A DNA stretch of 64,000 bases from positions 1 through 64,000 of the forward strand of contig CAVVYA010000013.1 of NCBI GenBank assembly GCA_963752345.1, in the 5' to 3' direction. The position numbers were made by a program, and so were the translations under genes. How positions within the stretch are numbered: the first letter of the stretch is position 1; each line of letters begins with the position of its first letter. Origin of the DNA: CAVVYA01 sp963752345 (lineage in GTDB: Bacteria > Pseudomonadota > Alphaproteobacteria > SMXQ01). Positions 27,958-37,154 of this stretch are shown one piece after another. The notes beneath the pieces are model-generated. The model saw only the letters and a program-made list of their open reading frames with translations. It was not told the DNA's origin and made no database searches.

Positions 27958-28580
27958 CCACGGAAGAACGGAATCGGCAGCAGCACTGGGAAGCCGTCTA
28001 CGCGGGAAAGACTGAAGACGCGGTCAGTTGGTTTCAGGCGGCACCAGCGATCTCCCTGGACCTGATTGACCGACCGCAAACCCATCGAGCATCGAAGATC
28101 ATCGATGTTGGGGGCGGCGCGTCCCGCTTGGTGGACGCATTGCTGGATCGTGGCTTCAGTCAGGTGACCGTATTGGACATCGCAGCTCCCGCTCTGGAGA
28201 TGGCAAAAAAGCGCGTCGGCGCGAAGGCATCAGCGGTGACATGGGTTGCTGCCGACATCACGCGGTGGGAGCCAGCGGATGCTTATGATGTTTGGCATGA
28301 TCGTGCGGTGTTTCACTTCCTGACCACCGACCATGAACGAGCAGCCTATAAGAAGGCTCTCCGAACGGCTCTTCGGCCCGGTGGCATAGCGTTCATTGCT
28401 TCCTTCGCGCTTCATGGCCCAGAGCGGTGCAGTGGGCTTTCCGTTCAGCGGTATTCACCGGAGAGCTTGGCAAAGGAGCTTGGCGACGGGTTTCAGCTTA
28501 TCGATAGCATGGGCCATGACCACGAGACGCCGTTCGAAACTGTGCAGAAGTTCCAGTTCAGTTATTTTCGCCGTCTGTGA
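27954..28580 (+). CDS. Class I SAM-dependent methyltransferase
   Basis: A 208-residue protein with the SAM-binding loop IIDVGGGASRLVD (motif I), the acidic motif II end VTVLDIAAPAL, and VWHDRAVFHFLT as motif IV. The N terminus begins with HWEAVYAGKTEDAVSWFQ, typical of small metal-cluster-linked methyltransferases (thiopurine methyltransferase-like group). It overlaps the transporter by ATGA, so it is expressed under the same metal-responsive promoter. The substrate could be a metal or metalloid species or a small molecule; not determinable here. Confidence 0.85.
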   Translation: MTTEERNRQQHWEAVYAGKTEDAVSWFQAAPAISLDLIDRPQTHRASKIIDVGGGASRLVDALLDRGFSQVTVLDIAAPALEMAKKRVGAKASAVTWVAADITRWEPADAYDVWHDRAVFHFLTTDHERAAYKKALRTALRPGGIAFIASFALHGPERCSGLSVQRYSPESLAKELGDGFQLIDSMGHDHETPFETVQKFQFSYFRRL

Positions 28581-28584
28581 CCAG

Positions 28585-28707
28585 CTACCGAAAGAAGAGG
28601 TATTTCACCAAGGCAGCGATGGCCAGAATCAACGCAACGATGACAACCAGCCAAAGGACACCCATGCCCCAAATCATCGTGCTACCGCTCATCATGTCGT
28701 GCATCAT
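28585..28707 (-). CDS. 40-residue membrane peptide (metal-cluster associated)
   Basis: MMHDMMSGSTMIWGMGVLWL then VVIVALILAIAALVKYLFFR. One transmembrane helix preceded by a Met/His/Asp-rich N terminus and ending in KYLFFR. GGGAGG lies five bases upstream. It is a clear paralogue of the peptide at 41943-42065 (same length, same WGMG and AIAAL.KYLFFR parts), which strongly supports that both are real genes. Met-rich periplasmic-side residues suggest soft-metal contact; function unknown. Confidence 0.75.
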   Translation of the reverse strand: MMHDMMSGSTMIWGMGVLWLVVIVALILAIAALVKYLFFR

Positions 28708-28889
28708 CTCGGCCTCCCGTTGGCCTTATGGCCCAGTGATGGTCGTTAGTAAGCATTGATGCAGGCACTCCGGCTAACTGCCGGACAGCGAACATGGATT
28801 AAAGACAAGGTCGGGCTGGTAACAATGTCTTTACCCTGCGGAGAAGTAAGGGCCCTGACAAGCAGGCCCGATCTTGCTAAAGATGTCGT

Positions 28890-29282
28890 GTGACTCGAAA
28901 GCTCATCAACATCCTGGCAGTCTTTGCCCTCATTCTTGGTGGCCTTGGGCCCCAAGGGGTAATGGTGGTAGCTGCCGGCGAGGCCATGGCGGGGGAGCAG
29001 ATGGCCATGGCTGACTGCGCTGCAATAATGGGAATGAGCAGCGATGAGGACATGGACTGCGGCGCGATGAGCGATGACGGCAGTCAGAACCTCCCAGCCA
29101 AGTGCGCTTTGAAAGACTGCTCACTGCGGAGCTGCCAGGTTACGGCGTTTCAGGTATCCGTCTCATTGATCCGCTATTCCATTCCAGCTGGCGCACCCGG
29201 GTTGCGACCGGATGCGCCTAGCTATCCTTCGGCTGCTGGCAAGCCACCACTCCGTCCTCCCCGTTCATCGATCCTCTCGTAG
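28890..29282 (+). CDS. Small secreted protein upstream of the cus genes
   Basis: A 130-residue protein from a GTG start. It has a signal peptide (MTRKLINILAVFALILGGLG) and a short mature part with Met, Asp and five Cys (MADCAAIMGM, DEDMDCGAM, AKCALKDCSLRSC). I do not recognise a family, but small Cys/Met-rich exported proteins are common ahead of copper efflux operons. It reads into cusBA with a 100-base gap. The C-terminal Pro-rich end is of low complexity. Confidence 0.6.
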   Translation: MTRKLINILAVFALILGGLGPQGVMVVAAGEAMAGEQMAMADCAAIMGMSSDEDMDCGAMSDDGSQNLPAKCALKDCSLRSCQVTAFQVSVSLIRYSIPAGAPGLRPDAPSYPSAAGKPPLRPPRSSILS

Positions 29283-29382
29283 TCTCTCGCGTCGCTGCCT
29301 GACATAGGCGGCGCAACGCGCAGTCGCGGATATTTGCGTCCGCTTTACTGCGCGGCTGCTAACGCAAGTCGAGGATCGAATA

Positions 29383-30954
29383 ATGAAGAAGTTTCTCACC
29401 GTTTTAAGCGGCGGCTTGGCGACGACGATCGCCGCTGCCCTGATTGTCTTTTTGCTATCTTCGGCCATCAAAGCCGCCATCGCGCCGACTTGGGAGGCCG
29501 TGAAGACGGAGGTCTCTTTCGGGAAATCGGTCCGACTGGAAGTCCGGCTGAACGGCGGCAACGCTGCGCCTGGCACCATCACCGTCACCTCCAGTCGCAT
29601 CGACATGGGTCCGGACGGCATGCCGACAATGTCGGCGCCATTGCGCCAGGTCCAATCGACGACGCCGGGCGTGCTCGCATTTGAAGCCGATTTGCCTATG
29701 GCTGGCCGCTGGGCCTTGACCCTCACGACGCAAAGTCGAAGGGCAAGCCGAGCCCGTGAATGGGGCGGTCGTCTTCACCGCTCAGGAGAAGCGGTCGGAG
29801 GCGGCGCCTCCAGCCAACTCCTCCCAAGAACGGCGCATTGTTTATTACCGCAATCCCATGGGCCTGCCGGACAGTCTCTCCGGTGCCGAAGAAGGATTCG
29901 ATGGGGATGGACTACATCCCCGTCTATTCCGACGAGGTCTCAGGGCCGGCCGGCACAATTAAAATCACGCCTGAGAAGGTGCAGAAGGCTGGCGTGCGAA
30001 CCGAGCTTGTCGAGCGGCGCGACCTTTCGCGAACAGTCCGCGCGGTCGGCACGATCATGCCCGACGAAAGCCGTTTGGCCGTGGTCGCAGTCAAGTTCGG
30101 CGGCTTTGTCGAGGAACTTCTCGTCCCCACGACGCGGTGTCGAGGTGCGCGCCGGCCAACCGATTGCCCGCGTCTGGATTGAAAGCACCGAGATCCTGCA
30201 GAAGCAGGCTGACTTCCTCACCGCTCTTCGCGGCGGAGCGTCAAGAGGCGGTGACATCGAAAGCACGGAACGCAATCTCCGGCTGTTCGGCATTCCTAGC
30301 TCAAGCCATCGATCAATTGCGGCGGACCGGCGAACCGGTCCGATCCGTGGTCTTGAACGCTCCGGCAAAGGGCACGGTCTTGGAAAAGCCCGCCATGGTG
30401 GGTATGCGCTTCAATGCGGGAGATACGCTGTTCCGGATGGCGGATCTCTCGACCGTATGGGCCATGGTCCAGGTCTCCGAGCGGGATCTGGCCCTCGTCC
30501 GCCCGGGCCAAATGGCCACCATCAACCTCAAAGCCTATCCCAGTGAGTCCGGTCGAGGGGCGCGTGGCCCTGGTCTATCCCGAGCTGGATATGGCGACCC
30601 GCACGGCTCGGGTCCGCATAGAGCTGTCGAACCGCGAAGGATCTGCTCCGCAGTGGCCTCTATGCCGAGGCGACCATTCGAGACTTCCATCGGCAATGGA
30701 CCGATCATCGCCGTGCCGGGGTCGTCGATCATCGACAGCGGCACGCGCCAGGTGGCTTTCGTCTCCAAGGGTGACGGAACATTTGAGCCGCGCGATCTCG
30801 CTCTGGGCAGCCGCGGCAATGGATATGTCGAAGTCCGCGAGGGACTGTCGGAAGGCGAGACGGATCGTCACGTCACGGCAATTTCCTGATCGATGCCGAG
30901 AGCAATCTGCGCACCGCTTTGACGGCCTTTACCCCGCCGGAGATGGCCCAGTGA
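29383..30954 (+). pseudogene. cusB: CusB-like membrane fusion protein with N-terminal FixH-like domain, multiply frameshifted
   Basis: Collinear pieces of one protein in three frames. From 29383: one membrane helix and a FixH/YtkA-like domain (RLEVRLNGGNAAPGTITV). Then NGAVVFTAQEKRSE, VYYRNPMGLPD, DSMGMDYIPVYSDE (the CusB heavy-metal-binding motif), TPEKVQKAGVRTELV, GVEVRAGQPIARVWIESTEI, LNAPAKGTVLEKPAMVGMRF, EGRVALVYPELDMATRTARV and finally AFTPPEMAQ ending at TGA 30952-30954. At least five one-base shifts are needed, far more than elsewhere in the window. The stop overlaps the cusA GTG by 4 bases. The protein would be the periplasmic adaptor of the CusA pump. Either a decayed gene or a poorly resolved stretch. 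Confidence 0.8.
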
Positions 30955-33900
30955 TCTCTCGCCTGATCCGCTGGTCGGCGAGCAACATCTTTCTCGTCCT
31001 GATTGCGGCCGTGTTCGCGACGCTTGCCGGCGTCTACGGGCTGAGCCGCATTCCGCTCGATGCGATCCCGGACCTTTCCGATACGCAGGTCATCATTTAC
31101 ACGGAATACGCGGGCCAGGCACCTCAGGTCATCGAGGACCAGGTGACGTTTCCCCTGACCACGGCAATGCTCAGCGTGCCACGTTCGCGCGTGGTGCGCG
31201 GGTTCTCGTTCTTTGGCGTGTCTTTCGTCTATGTGATCTTCGAGGACGGCACGGATATCTATTGGGCCCGCAGCCGCGTGCTCGAATATCTCAACACTGT
31301 CGCGCAGCGCTTGCCCTCCGGGGTTACGCCAACGCTCGGCCCGGACGCCACGGGCGTCGGCTGGGTCTACCAATATGCCGTGACCGGCGAGAACCGGGAT
31401 CTGGCGGAATTGCGCTCCTTGCAGGACTGGCAAGTGCGCTTCGGGATCGCAAAGGCCGAAGGGGTCGCCGAGGTCGCGAGCGTCGGCGGCTTCGTCAAGC
31501 AATATGCCATCGTCGTCGATCCTCTGCGTATGAAGGCGCTCGGCATCACGCTGGAATCGGTTCGCAATGCGGTCCGGGCCGCAAACATGGATGTCGGCGG
31601 CCGAACGGTCGAGCTCTCCGAAACCGAATTCATGATCCGCGGCCGGGGCTATATCAAAAGCCCGCAGGACATCGAGCGCGTGATGTTGAAGGCCGAGAAC
31701 GGCACACCCGTTCTGGTCGGAGATATCGCCAAGGTCGAGCTTGTCCCCGATGAGCGGCGTGGTATCACCGAGCTGAACGGCGAAGGCGAGGTCGCCAGCG
31801 GCATTGCCATCCAGCGATATGGCGCCAATGCCCTCGATGTCATCGATGCCGTGAAGAAGAACCTGGAAACCGTGGCGGCAAGCCTGCCTGAGGGCGTGCA
31901 GATCATTCCCGTCTATGACCGGTCCGACCTGATCCATCGCGCCATCAAGACTCTTACAACCACCTTGATAGAGGAAAGCATCGTCGTCGCCCTGATCTGC
32001 TTCCTGTTCCTCCTTCACGCCCGCAGCGCGCTGGTCGCGATCATCACCCTGCCGATCGGCATACTAATGGCCTTTGCTGCTATGAATGCGCTCGGCATCG
32101 GCTCAAACATCATGAGCCTGGGCGGCATTGCCATTGCGATCGGCGCCATGATCGATGCAGCGATCGTCATGGTCGAGAACGCGCATAAGCGCCTGGAGCA
32201 TGCGCCGCCGGACATGCCCCGCACGGAAGTGCTCATTCGCGCTGCTCAGGAGGTCGGACCAGCCCTGTTCTTCAGCCTGCTGATCATCACCGTCTCGTTC
32301 CTGCCGATCTTCGCGCTCGAGGCTCAGGAAGGGCGGCTGTTCAAGCCGCTCGCCTACACCAAGACCTTTTCCATGGCCGCTGCCGCTCTGCTCTCCGTAA
32401 CCTTGGTTCCGGCACTGATGGTCCTCTTCATTCGCGGGCGCATCGTTCCCGAGCAGCGGAATCCAATCAACCGTCTGCTGATCTGGCTCTACCGCCCCAT
32501 CATCCGCCTGGTGCTCAAGGTGAAGATCCTGACAATCGTCGTTGCGCTCGTGATCTTGGGGGCCACGATCATTCCGATTCAGCGCCTCGGCATCGAGTTC
32601 ATGCCCAATCTCAATGAGGGCACCCTGTTCTATATGCCGACGACCCTGCCTGGCTTGTCCGTCACCAAGGCCGCTGAGCTTCTACAAACCCAGAATAAGA
32701 TCATCAAGACCTTTCCCGAGGTGGCATCCGTCTGGGGAAAGGCCGGCCGCGCGCAGACCGCGACGGACCCGGCGCCGGTCGAGATGTTCGAGACGGTCAT
32801 CAACTTGCACCCGGCCGAACAGTGGCGGGCGGGAATGACCGTAGACAAGCTCATCGCCGAAATGGATACCGCGTTGCAGTTCCCGGGTGTCAGCAACGCC
32901 TGGACCATGCCAATCAAGGCGCGGATCGATATGCTATCGACGGGAATTCGGACGCCGGTCGGCGTCAAGATCTTCGGCAAGGACCTGAAAGAACTGGAAG
33001 ACATCGCCCGTGACGTGGAACGCGTTGTGCGAACCGTGCCGGGAACGTCCAGCGCCTATGCCGAGCGCGTCAACAGCGGCTATTTTCTTGAGATCGTCCC
33101 AGACCGCGAGCAGATAGCGCGTTACGGCCTGTCCATCGGCGATGTGCAGCAGACCATCGGCATGGCAGTCGGCGCCGAGCCCGTCACCACCACGATAGAG
33201 GGTCGGGAACGCTATTCCGTCGTGCTGCGCTATCCGCGTGATGTTCGCAGCGATCCCGAGGCAATGGCGTCGGAAGTGTTGGTTTCGCTTCCCAACGGCT
33301 CCGCTATTCCCCTCGGCTCAGTCGCCGCCATCCATCGCACGCAAGGCCCCACGACCATCCGCACCGAGGACGGCCAGCTTGTCGTCTACGTATACGTCGA
33401 TATCCGTGATCGTGACCTCGGCGGCTATGTCGCCGATGCACAAAAGGCGGTTGCTGAGCAAGTTTCCTTCCCGGCGGGTACCTACGTCACGTGGAGCGGG
33501 CAGTTCGAGTATCTGGCACGCGCCGAAGCGCGGCTGAGGATCGTCGTGCCGGCCACGTTATTGGTGATCCTTCTTCTCCTCTATCTGAACTTCCGGCGCA
33601 TGTCAGATACGCTGATCGTCATGCTATCGCTACCATTCTCGCTCGTGGGCGGTTTTTGGCTAATGGACTGGATGGGCTTCAATATGAGCGTCGCGTCCGC
33701 CGTGGGCTTCATCGCCCTTGCCGGCGTGGCTGCCGAAACCGGCGTTATCATGTTGATCTATCTCGACCATGCGCTCAAGGAGGTGCGAGAGGATTGCCGG
33801 ACCAAGGGGCGTGCCTTCACACCGTCCGACCTGCAGCATGCCATTATGACCGGCGCTGTCGAACGTGTGCGGCCGAAGATGATGACCGTCAGCGCCATCA

Positions 33901-34109
33901 TGGCAGGCCTGCTGCCCATACTCTGGAGCACCGGCGTTGGTTCGGAAGTCATGCAGCGGATTGCAGTGCCAATGGTCGGTGGTATGATCTCGTCTACGCT
34001 GCTGACATTGATCGTCATCCCGGTACTCTTTGCGATGGTCCATGGAATGAAGCTTCGCGGCCCTGCCGCGTTACGCTTGCGGACCGTCACTGAACACGGC
34101 TCGGAGTGA
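30951..34109 (+). CDS. cusA: CusA-type heavy-metal efflux RND transporter
   Basis: A 1052-residue inner-membrane proton antiporter of the HME-RND family from a GTG at 30951. Twelve transmembrane helices are visible with two large periplasmic loops; the proton relay helix carries the GAMIDAAIVMVENAHKRLEH motif. The three Met that carry Cu(I)/Ag(I) in E. coli CusA are conserved in context: FYMPTTLPG, APVEMFETVI and RIDMLSTGIR. So the expected substrates are Cu(I) and Ag(I). No cusC outer-membrane gene is here; the copB-like porin may not replace it. Downstream DUF411 gene follows after 11 bases. Confidence 0.93.
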   Translation: MISRLIRWSASNIFLVLIAAVFATLAGVYGLSRIPLDAIPDLSDTQVIIYTEYAGQAPQVIEDQVTFPLTTAMLSVPRSRVVRGFSFFGVSFVYVIFEDGTDIYWARSRVLEYLNTVAQRLPSGVTPTLGPDATGVGWVYQYAVTGENRDLAELRSLQDWQVRFGIAKAEGVAEVASVGGFVKQYAIVVDPLRMKALGITLESVRNAVRAANMDVGGRTVELSETEFMIRGRGYIKSPQDIERVMLKAENGTPVLVGDIAKVELVPDERRGITELNGEGEVASGIAIQRYGANALDVIDAVKKNLETVAASLPEGVQIIPVYDRSDLIHRAIKTLTTTLIEESIVVALICFLFLLHARSALVAIITLPIGILMAFAAMNALGIGSNIMSLGGIAIAIGAMIDAAIVMVENAHKRLEHAPPDMPRTEVLIRAAQEVGPALFFSLLIITVSFLPIFALEAQEGRLFKPLAYTKTFSMAAAALLSVTLVPALMVLFIRGRIVPEQRNPINRLLIWLYRPIIRLVLKVKILTIVVALVILGATIIPIQRLGIEFMPNLNEGTLFYMPTTLPGLSVTKAAELLQTQNKIIKTFPEVASVWGKAGRAQTATDPAPVEMFETVINLHPAEQWRAGMTVDKLIAEMDTALQFPGVSNAWTMPIKARIDMLSTGIRTPVGVKIFGKDLKELEDIARDVERVVRTVPGTSSAYAERVNSGYFLEIVPDREQIARYGLSIGDVQQTIGMAVGAEPVTTTIEGRERYSVVLRYPRDVRSDPEAMASEVLVSLPNGSAIPLGSVAAIHRTQGPTTIRTEDGQLVVYVYVDIRDRDLGGYVADAQKAVAEQVSFPAGTYVTWSGQFEYLARAEARLRIVVPATLLVILLLLYLNFRRMSDTLIVMLSLPFSLVGGFWLMDWMGFNMSVASAVGFIALAGVAAETGVIMLIYLDHALKEVREDCRTKGRAFTPSDLQHAIMTGAVERVRPKMMTVSAIMAGLLPILWSTGVGSEVMQRIAVPMVGGMISSTLLTLIVIPVLFAMVHGMKLRGPAALRLRTVTEHGSE

Positions 34110-34120
34110 AGGAGAACGCC

Positions 34121-34558
34121 ATGCGCGCATACGCCGCCATCTCGGTCGCTATCCTTTGTCTATTCTCTACGGTTGTCGCGGCAGCCGATGCGACGAAAAC
34201 CGCAGTCCTATACAAACTCGCGAGTTGCGAGTGCTGCGAGGGATACGCTGACCATTTGCGCCAAGCGGGGTTTACAGTGACCGTTATCGAGGTCGATGAT
34301 CTCGCTCCCATCAAGGCGCAGTATTCGGTTCCCGCCGATCTTGAGGGTTGTCATACCACGCTGGTGGGCGGCTACGTCGTGGAAGGCCATGTGCCTGCAC
34401 CGATCGTGCAGCGCCTGCTCAATGAGCATCCCCCCATCCCAGGCATTTCCTTGGCGGGCATGCCGTTAGGATCACCAGGTATGGGCGGCGAAAAGTCGGC
34501 GCCATTTGTTATCCGTGTGCTGGGGGGTCAAACCGCCGCGGTTTACGCAGTCGACTAG
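34121..34558 (+). CDS. DUF411 metal-binding protein
   Basis: A 145-residue exported protein: signal peptide MRAYAAISVAILCLFSTVVAAA, then YKLASCECCEGYADHLRQAGF, where the Cys-x-Cys-Cys cluster marks DUF411 (CopG-like). Later conserved parts: SVPADLEGCHTTLVGGYVVEGHVP and PGISLAGMPLGSPGM. Start 34121 has AAGGAGA upstream. It is co-transcribed with cusA and probably binds or carries Cu(I) in the periplasm. Confidence 0.88.
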   Translation: MRAYAAISVAILCLFSTVVAAADATKTAVLYKLASCECCEGYADHLRQAGFTVTVIEVDDLAPIKAQYSVPADLEGCHTTLVGGYVVEGHVPAPIVQRLLNEHPPIPGISLAGMPLGSPGMGGEKSAPFVIRVLGGQTAAVYAVD

Positions 34559-34701
34559 AGGAACGCCCGGCGGCCACCGCTCTCGTGAGCTGGCTCCTGC
34601 GACGATGCGCTCGGTGATGCTCGACGGCACGGCCTCGGATTCCGCACGTACTGCGGGGTGACGGCTGGCATGATCCAGCGCTGTTTGTGACTTCGACAAG
34701 C

Positions 34702-35259
34702 TTAGTGCGTTCCGTGACCTCCGGTGTTGCCCGGTTGGTGCGATTGTGGGTCAGCCAGCTGCTTATACCCGCGCAACACATCGTACATGACCACTTGATC
34801 CGCAGTCAGAATGGCCTTGGTGTCTAGGTGCGCTGAGAGGTGTATGGCGCGCAGACGACTGCGGAGTTCACCTATCTCGAGTGTAAGCGCACTGAGCTTC
34901 TCACGATCGACAGTCCCTTCAGCAAAGAGTCGATCGAGGCGGCCCTCCTGCTCGATTATTTCGGCGCCCACTGCCTTTGCGTCAGTTGTCATGCGCTGCT
35001 TCACTGATTGAAGCGCCGGAATCTGGTCGGCATTCAGCCTGAGATCAGCCGCGATGTCCAAGACATGGGTGGGACCGGGATAGCCATTGAGTTCGGCCGG
35101 CTTGGCCAGCTCCATGCCCTGACCTTGGACCAAGCCATCTATCTCGGCGTCGGATAGTGCTTTGATCGATCGCGTTTGCTGTCCGGCGTATGGCGAGATG
35201 TCCGCAAGAGCTAAGGACGAAAGGAGCAGCGAGGCGGCAATCACACTGAAGCGAAACAT
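34702..35259 (-). CDS. Spy/CpxP-like periplasmic heavy-metal resistance protein
   Basis: A 185-residue exported protein; start 35259 (MFRFSVIAASLLLSSLALA signal peptide) has AAGGAGAAAG upstream. The mature part is all-helical with the Spy/ZraP/CnrX-like arrangement: LDIAADLRLNADQIPALQSV followed by a charged amphipathic helix (EQEGRLDRLFAEGTVDREKL) and LTADQVVMYDVLRGY. These proteins are ATP-independent periplasmic chaperones that respond to metal and envelope stress. The C-terminal end is His/Gly-rich (HQPGNTGGHGTH). Divergent from the Csp gene. Confidence 0.75.
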   Translation of the reverse strand: MFRFSVIAASLLLSSLALADISPYAGQQTRSIKALSDAEIDGLVQGQGMELAKPAELNGYPGPTHVLDIAADLRLNADQIPALQSVKQRMTTDAKAVGAEIIEQEGRLDRLFAEGTVDREKLSALTLEIGELRSRLRAIHLSAHLDTKAILTADQVVMYDVLRGYKQLADPQSHQPGNTGGHGTH

Positions 35260-35378
35260 GATCTTTCTCCTTTTCGCGATCGCGAAGGGAACCCAGCCTG
35301 TGCAAAACAATCCATTCAGTCGCGCGTTATAGGCCTGCCGATGCTCTAACCGTCCACCCTCTCGCGGGAGATTGATCC

Positions 35379-35783
35379 ATGCACGTCAGGGAAATGATAA
35401 GCACACATCCCCATGTCCGGGGTAATACCAATGACGCACTTATCCCTTGTATCGAGGAGTGTTACGACTGCGCTCAGACCTGCGTGACATGTGCTGATGC
35501 TTGTCTGGGCGAAGAAGAGGTGACTGAACTCGTCCAATGCATTCGCCTGAATATGGACTGCGCGGATGTATGTGCGGCAACAGGCGCCGTGGCGACGCGC
35601 CGCAGCGGTTCTAACGAGACCGTAATTCGTGCTATGTTGGACGCTTGTGCCACGGCATGCCGTTTGTGTGCGGAAGAATGTGATCGGCACTCCAACGAGC
35701 ATGAGCATTGCAGGATTTGCGCCGAGGCTTGCCGGAGTTGCGAGCAAGCTTGCCAAAAGGCAATGCAGACCATGAGCCACTGA
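35379..35783 (+). CDS. Four-helix-bundle copper storage protein (Csp family)
   Basis: A 134-residue protein with 18 Cys arranged as CxxxC and CxxC pairs along four helices: PCIEECYDCAQTCVTCADAC, QCIRLNMDCADVC, DACATACRLCAEEC and HCRICAEACRSCEQAC. This is the Csp1/Csp3 (DUF326) design, which packs many Cu(I) ions inside the bundle. There is no Tat or Sec signal, so it is a cytosolic Csp3-type store. GGGAGA precedes the ATG. It sits in the copper block between the Spy-like gene and cueR. Confidence 0.92.
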   Translation: MHVREMISTHPHVRGNTNDALIPCIEECYDCAQTCVTCADACLGEEEVTELVQCIRLNMDCADVCAATGAVATRRSGSNETVIRAMLDACATACRLCAEECDRHSNEHEHCRICAEACRSCEQACQKAMQTMSH

Positions 35784-35858
35784 CGCAGCAGGCGCGCAGA
35801 TAATTGATAGCGAATCTGCTTCGTCTACTTCCGCTTAGGGCTCGCGGGTTTGCGAAGC

Positions 35859-36317
35859 TCACGTTCTGCGTTTGGCCGCATGCCTTGGCTCCGGTTTCTT
35901 CAAAAGCCCCACGGTGTCCGGCGGCTCCTGACGATCGGCTAAATCGTCCAAAAGCGGGCACGCGGGGCGATCGTCACCGTGACAGCTTTCCACCAGGTGC
36001 GCTAGCGTGCGGACCACGCTTTGCATTTCCTCGATCTTCTTGTTGAGGGTGTCGATATGCGCTTCGGCGAGTTTGCGAACGTCGGAGCTCGACCGTTCCT
36101 TATCCCGCCAAAGTGCGAGAAGATTCGAAACCTGTTCGATTGAGAATCCGAGATTACGGGCCCGCTTGATAAAGCGCAGCGTGTGGATATCGGACATGGT
36201 GTAGACCCGATAACCGGATTCTGTCCGGGTTGGGGGTGTGATCAGGCCGATGCTTTCATAGTAACGCACCATCTTGGCCGATAGATGGGCCGCTTTGGCA
36301 GCGTGACTGATATTCAT
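35859..36317 (-). CDS. cueR: CueR-like Cu(I)/Ag(I)-responsive MerR-family regulator
   Basis: A 152-residue protein starting at 36317 (MNISHAAKAAHLSAKMVRYYESIGLI). The HTH is followed by a dimerisation helix and the metal loop ESCHGDDRPACPLLDDL, with the C-x7-C spacing of CueR that binds one Cu(I) linearly. The last 20 residues are an extra basic tail. It is the last gene of a minus-strand copper operon (secreted Cys-rich protein, cupredoxin, copA, copB, cueR). A CueR-type promoter lies at the head of that operon (40174-40204), so autoregulation is expected. A hairpin-forming dyad (36342-36349 / 36362-36369) separates it from copB. Confidence 0.9.
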   Translation of the reverse strand: MNISHAAKAAHLSAKMVRYYESIGLITPPTRTESGYRVYTMSDIHTLRFIKRARNLGFSIEQVSNLLALWRDKERSSSDVRKLAEAHIDTLNKKIEEMQSVVRTLAHLVESCHGDDRPACPLLDDLADRQEPPDTVGLLKKPEPRHAAKRRT

Positions 36318-36376
36318 ACTACCCTCACCTTCAGGAATACCGTTGGCTGGAGCGCCGCTCTCAGCCAACTCGGCAT

Positions 36377-37144
36377 TCAGAACCAGAAACGGATGCCTAC
36401 TAGGACTGACAGCTCGTCCACTTCCTCGCCCTCGCCACGAGCGATGTTGGCCGTTTCGCCGAGCTTGCGGTGCCATGTCATGCCGATATAAGGGGCGAAT
36501 TCCCGGGCCAACTCGTAGCGCAGCCGTAGCCCGAGTTCGATGTCATTGAGGCCCTGTGCCACGCCCAGTTCGGGCACGTCCTGGAAGGCCAGGTTGACCT
36601 CCGCCTTCGGCTGCAGGATCAGCCGCTGAGTGATGAGAAGATCGTATTCGGCCTTGAACCGGGCAGAGAGATCACCGTCCTGGCTTATGAAGCCATTTAG
36701 GTCGACTTCGAAATATCCGGGAGCCAACCCTTGCAGCCCAATCACGCCATAGCTTCGGGAGGGCTCCGGACGGAAATCATGGCGAACGCCGGCCTGAATG
36801 TCCCAGTAGTACCCCACGAGGCGGGAATACAGGACCTGCACCTCTGCATCGTCCACCCCATGACCGGGCTTAAGGGCGCCCTCGGTTTTGAGGCGGATCT
36901 TCTCGTAATCCCCGCCGTACCAGGCCTGCGCATCCCAGGCGATAGCGCCATTGCCGTCTTGGAAACGGTATTCGAGCTGCTCGACGAGAAGCTGCCCATA
37001 GAGCTGCCCACCATGCTCTGCCTTGTGGGATGGGCCGGACGGTTGCGAATGATCGGAAGCGGTTTGTGCGATGGCCGGCGCAGCCAAGGACATGCACGCG
37101 ACAGTGCCGGCGATCATCAGGTAGGAACGTGTTTTTTTATGCAT
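36377..37144 (-). CDS. copB: CopB-like outer-membrane copper resistance protein
   Basis: A 255-residue exported protein with a signal peptide (MHKKTRSYLMIAGTVACMSLAAPAIA). The mature part is a CopB/PcoB beta-barrel: GGQLYGQLLVEQLEYRFQDG, WDAQAWYGGDYEKIRLKTEG, YSRLVGYYWDIQAGVRHDFRP, then FISQDGDLSARFKAEYDL and a C-terminal Phe (GIRFWF), as required for barrel assembly. Shorter Met/His-rich N terminus than the Pseudomonas protein. It starts 10 bases after the copA stop. Likely binds or passes copper across the outer membrane. Confidence 0.9.
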   Translation of the reverse strand: MHKKTRSYLMIAGTVACMSLAAPAIAQTASDHSQPSGPSHKAEHGGQLYGQLLVEQLEYRFQDGNGAIAWDAQAWYGGDYEKIRLKTEGALKPGHGVDDAEVQVLYSRLVGYYWDIQAGVRHDFRPEPSRSYGVIGLQGLAPGYFEVDLNGFISQDGDLSARFKAEYDLLITQRLILQPKAEVNLAFQDVPELGVAQGLNDIELGLRLRYELAREFAPYIGMTWHRKLGETANIARGEGEEVDELSVLVGIRFWF

Positions 37145-37154
37145 TTTTGCGTTC

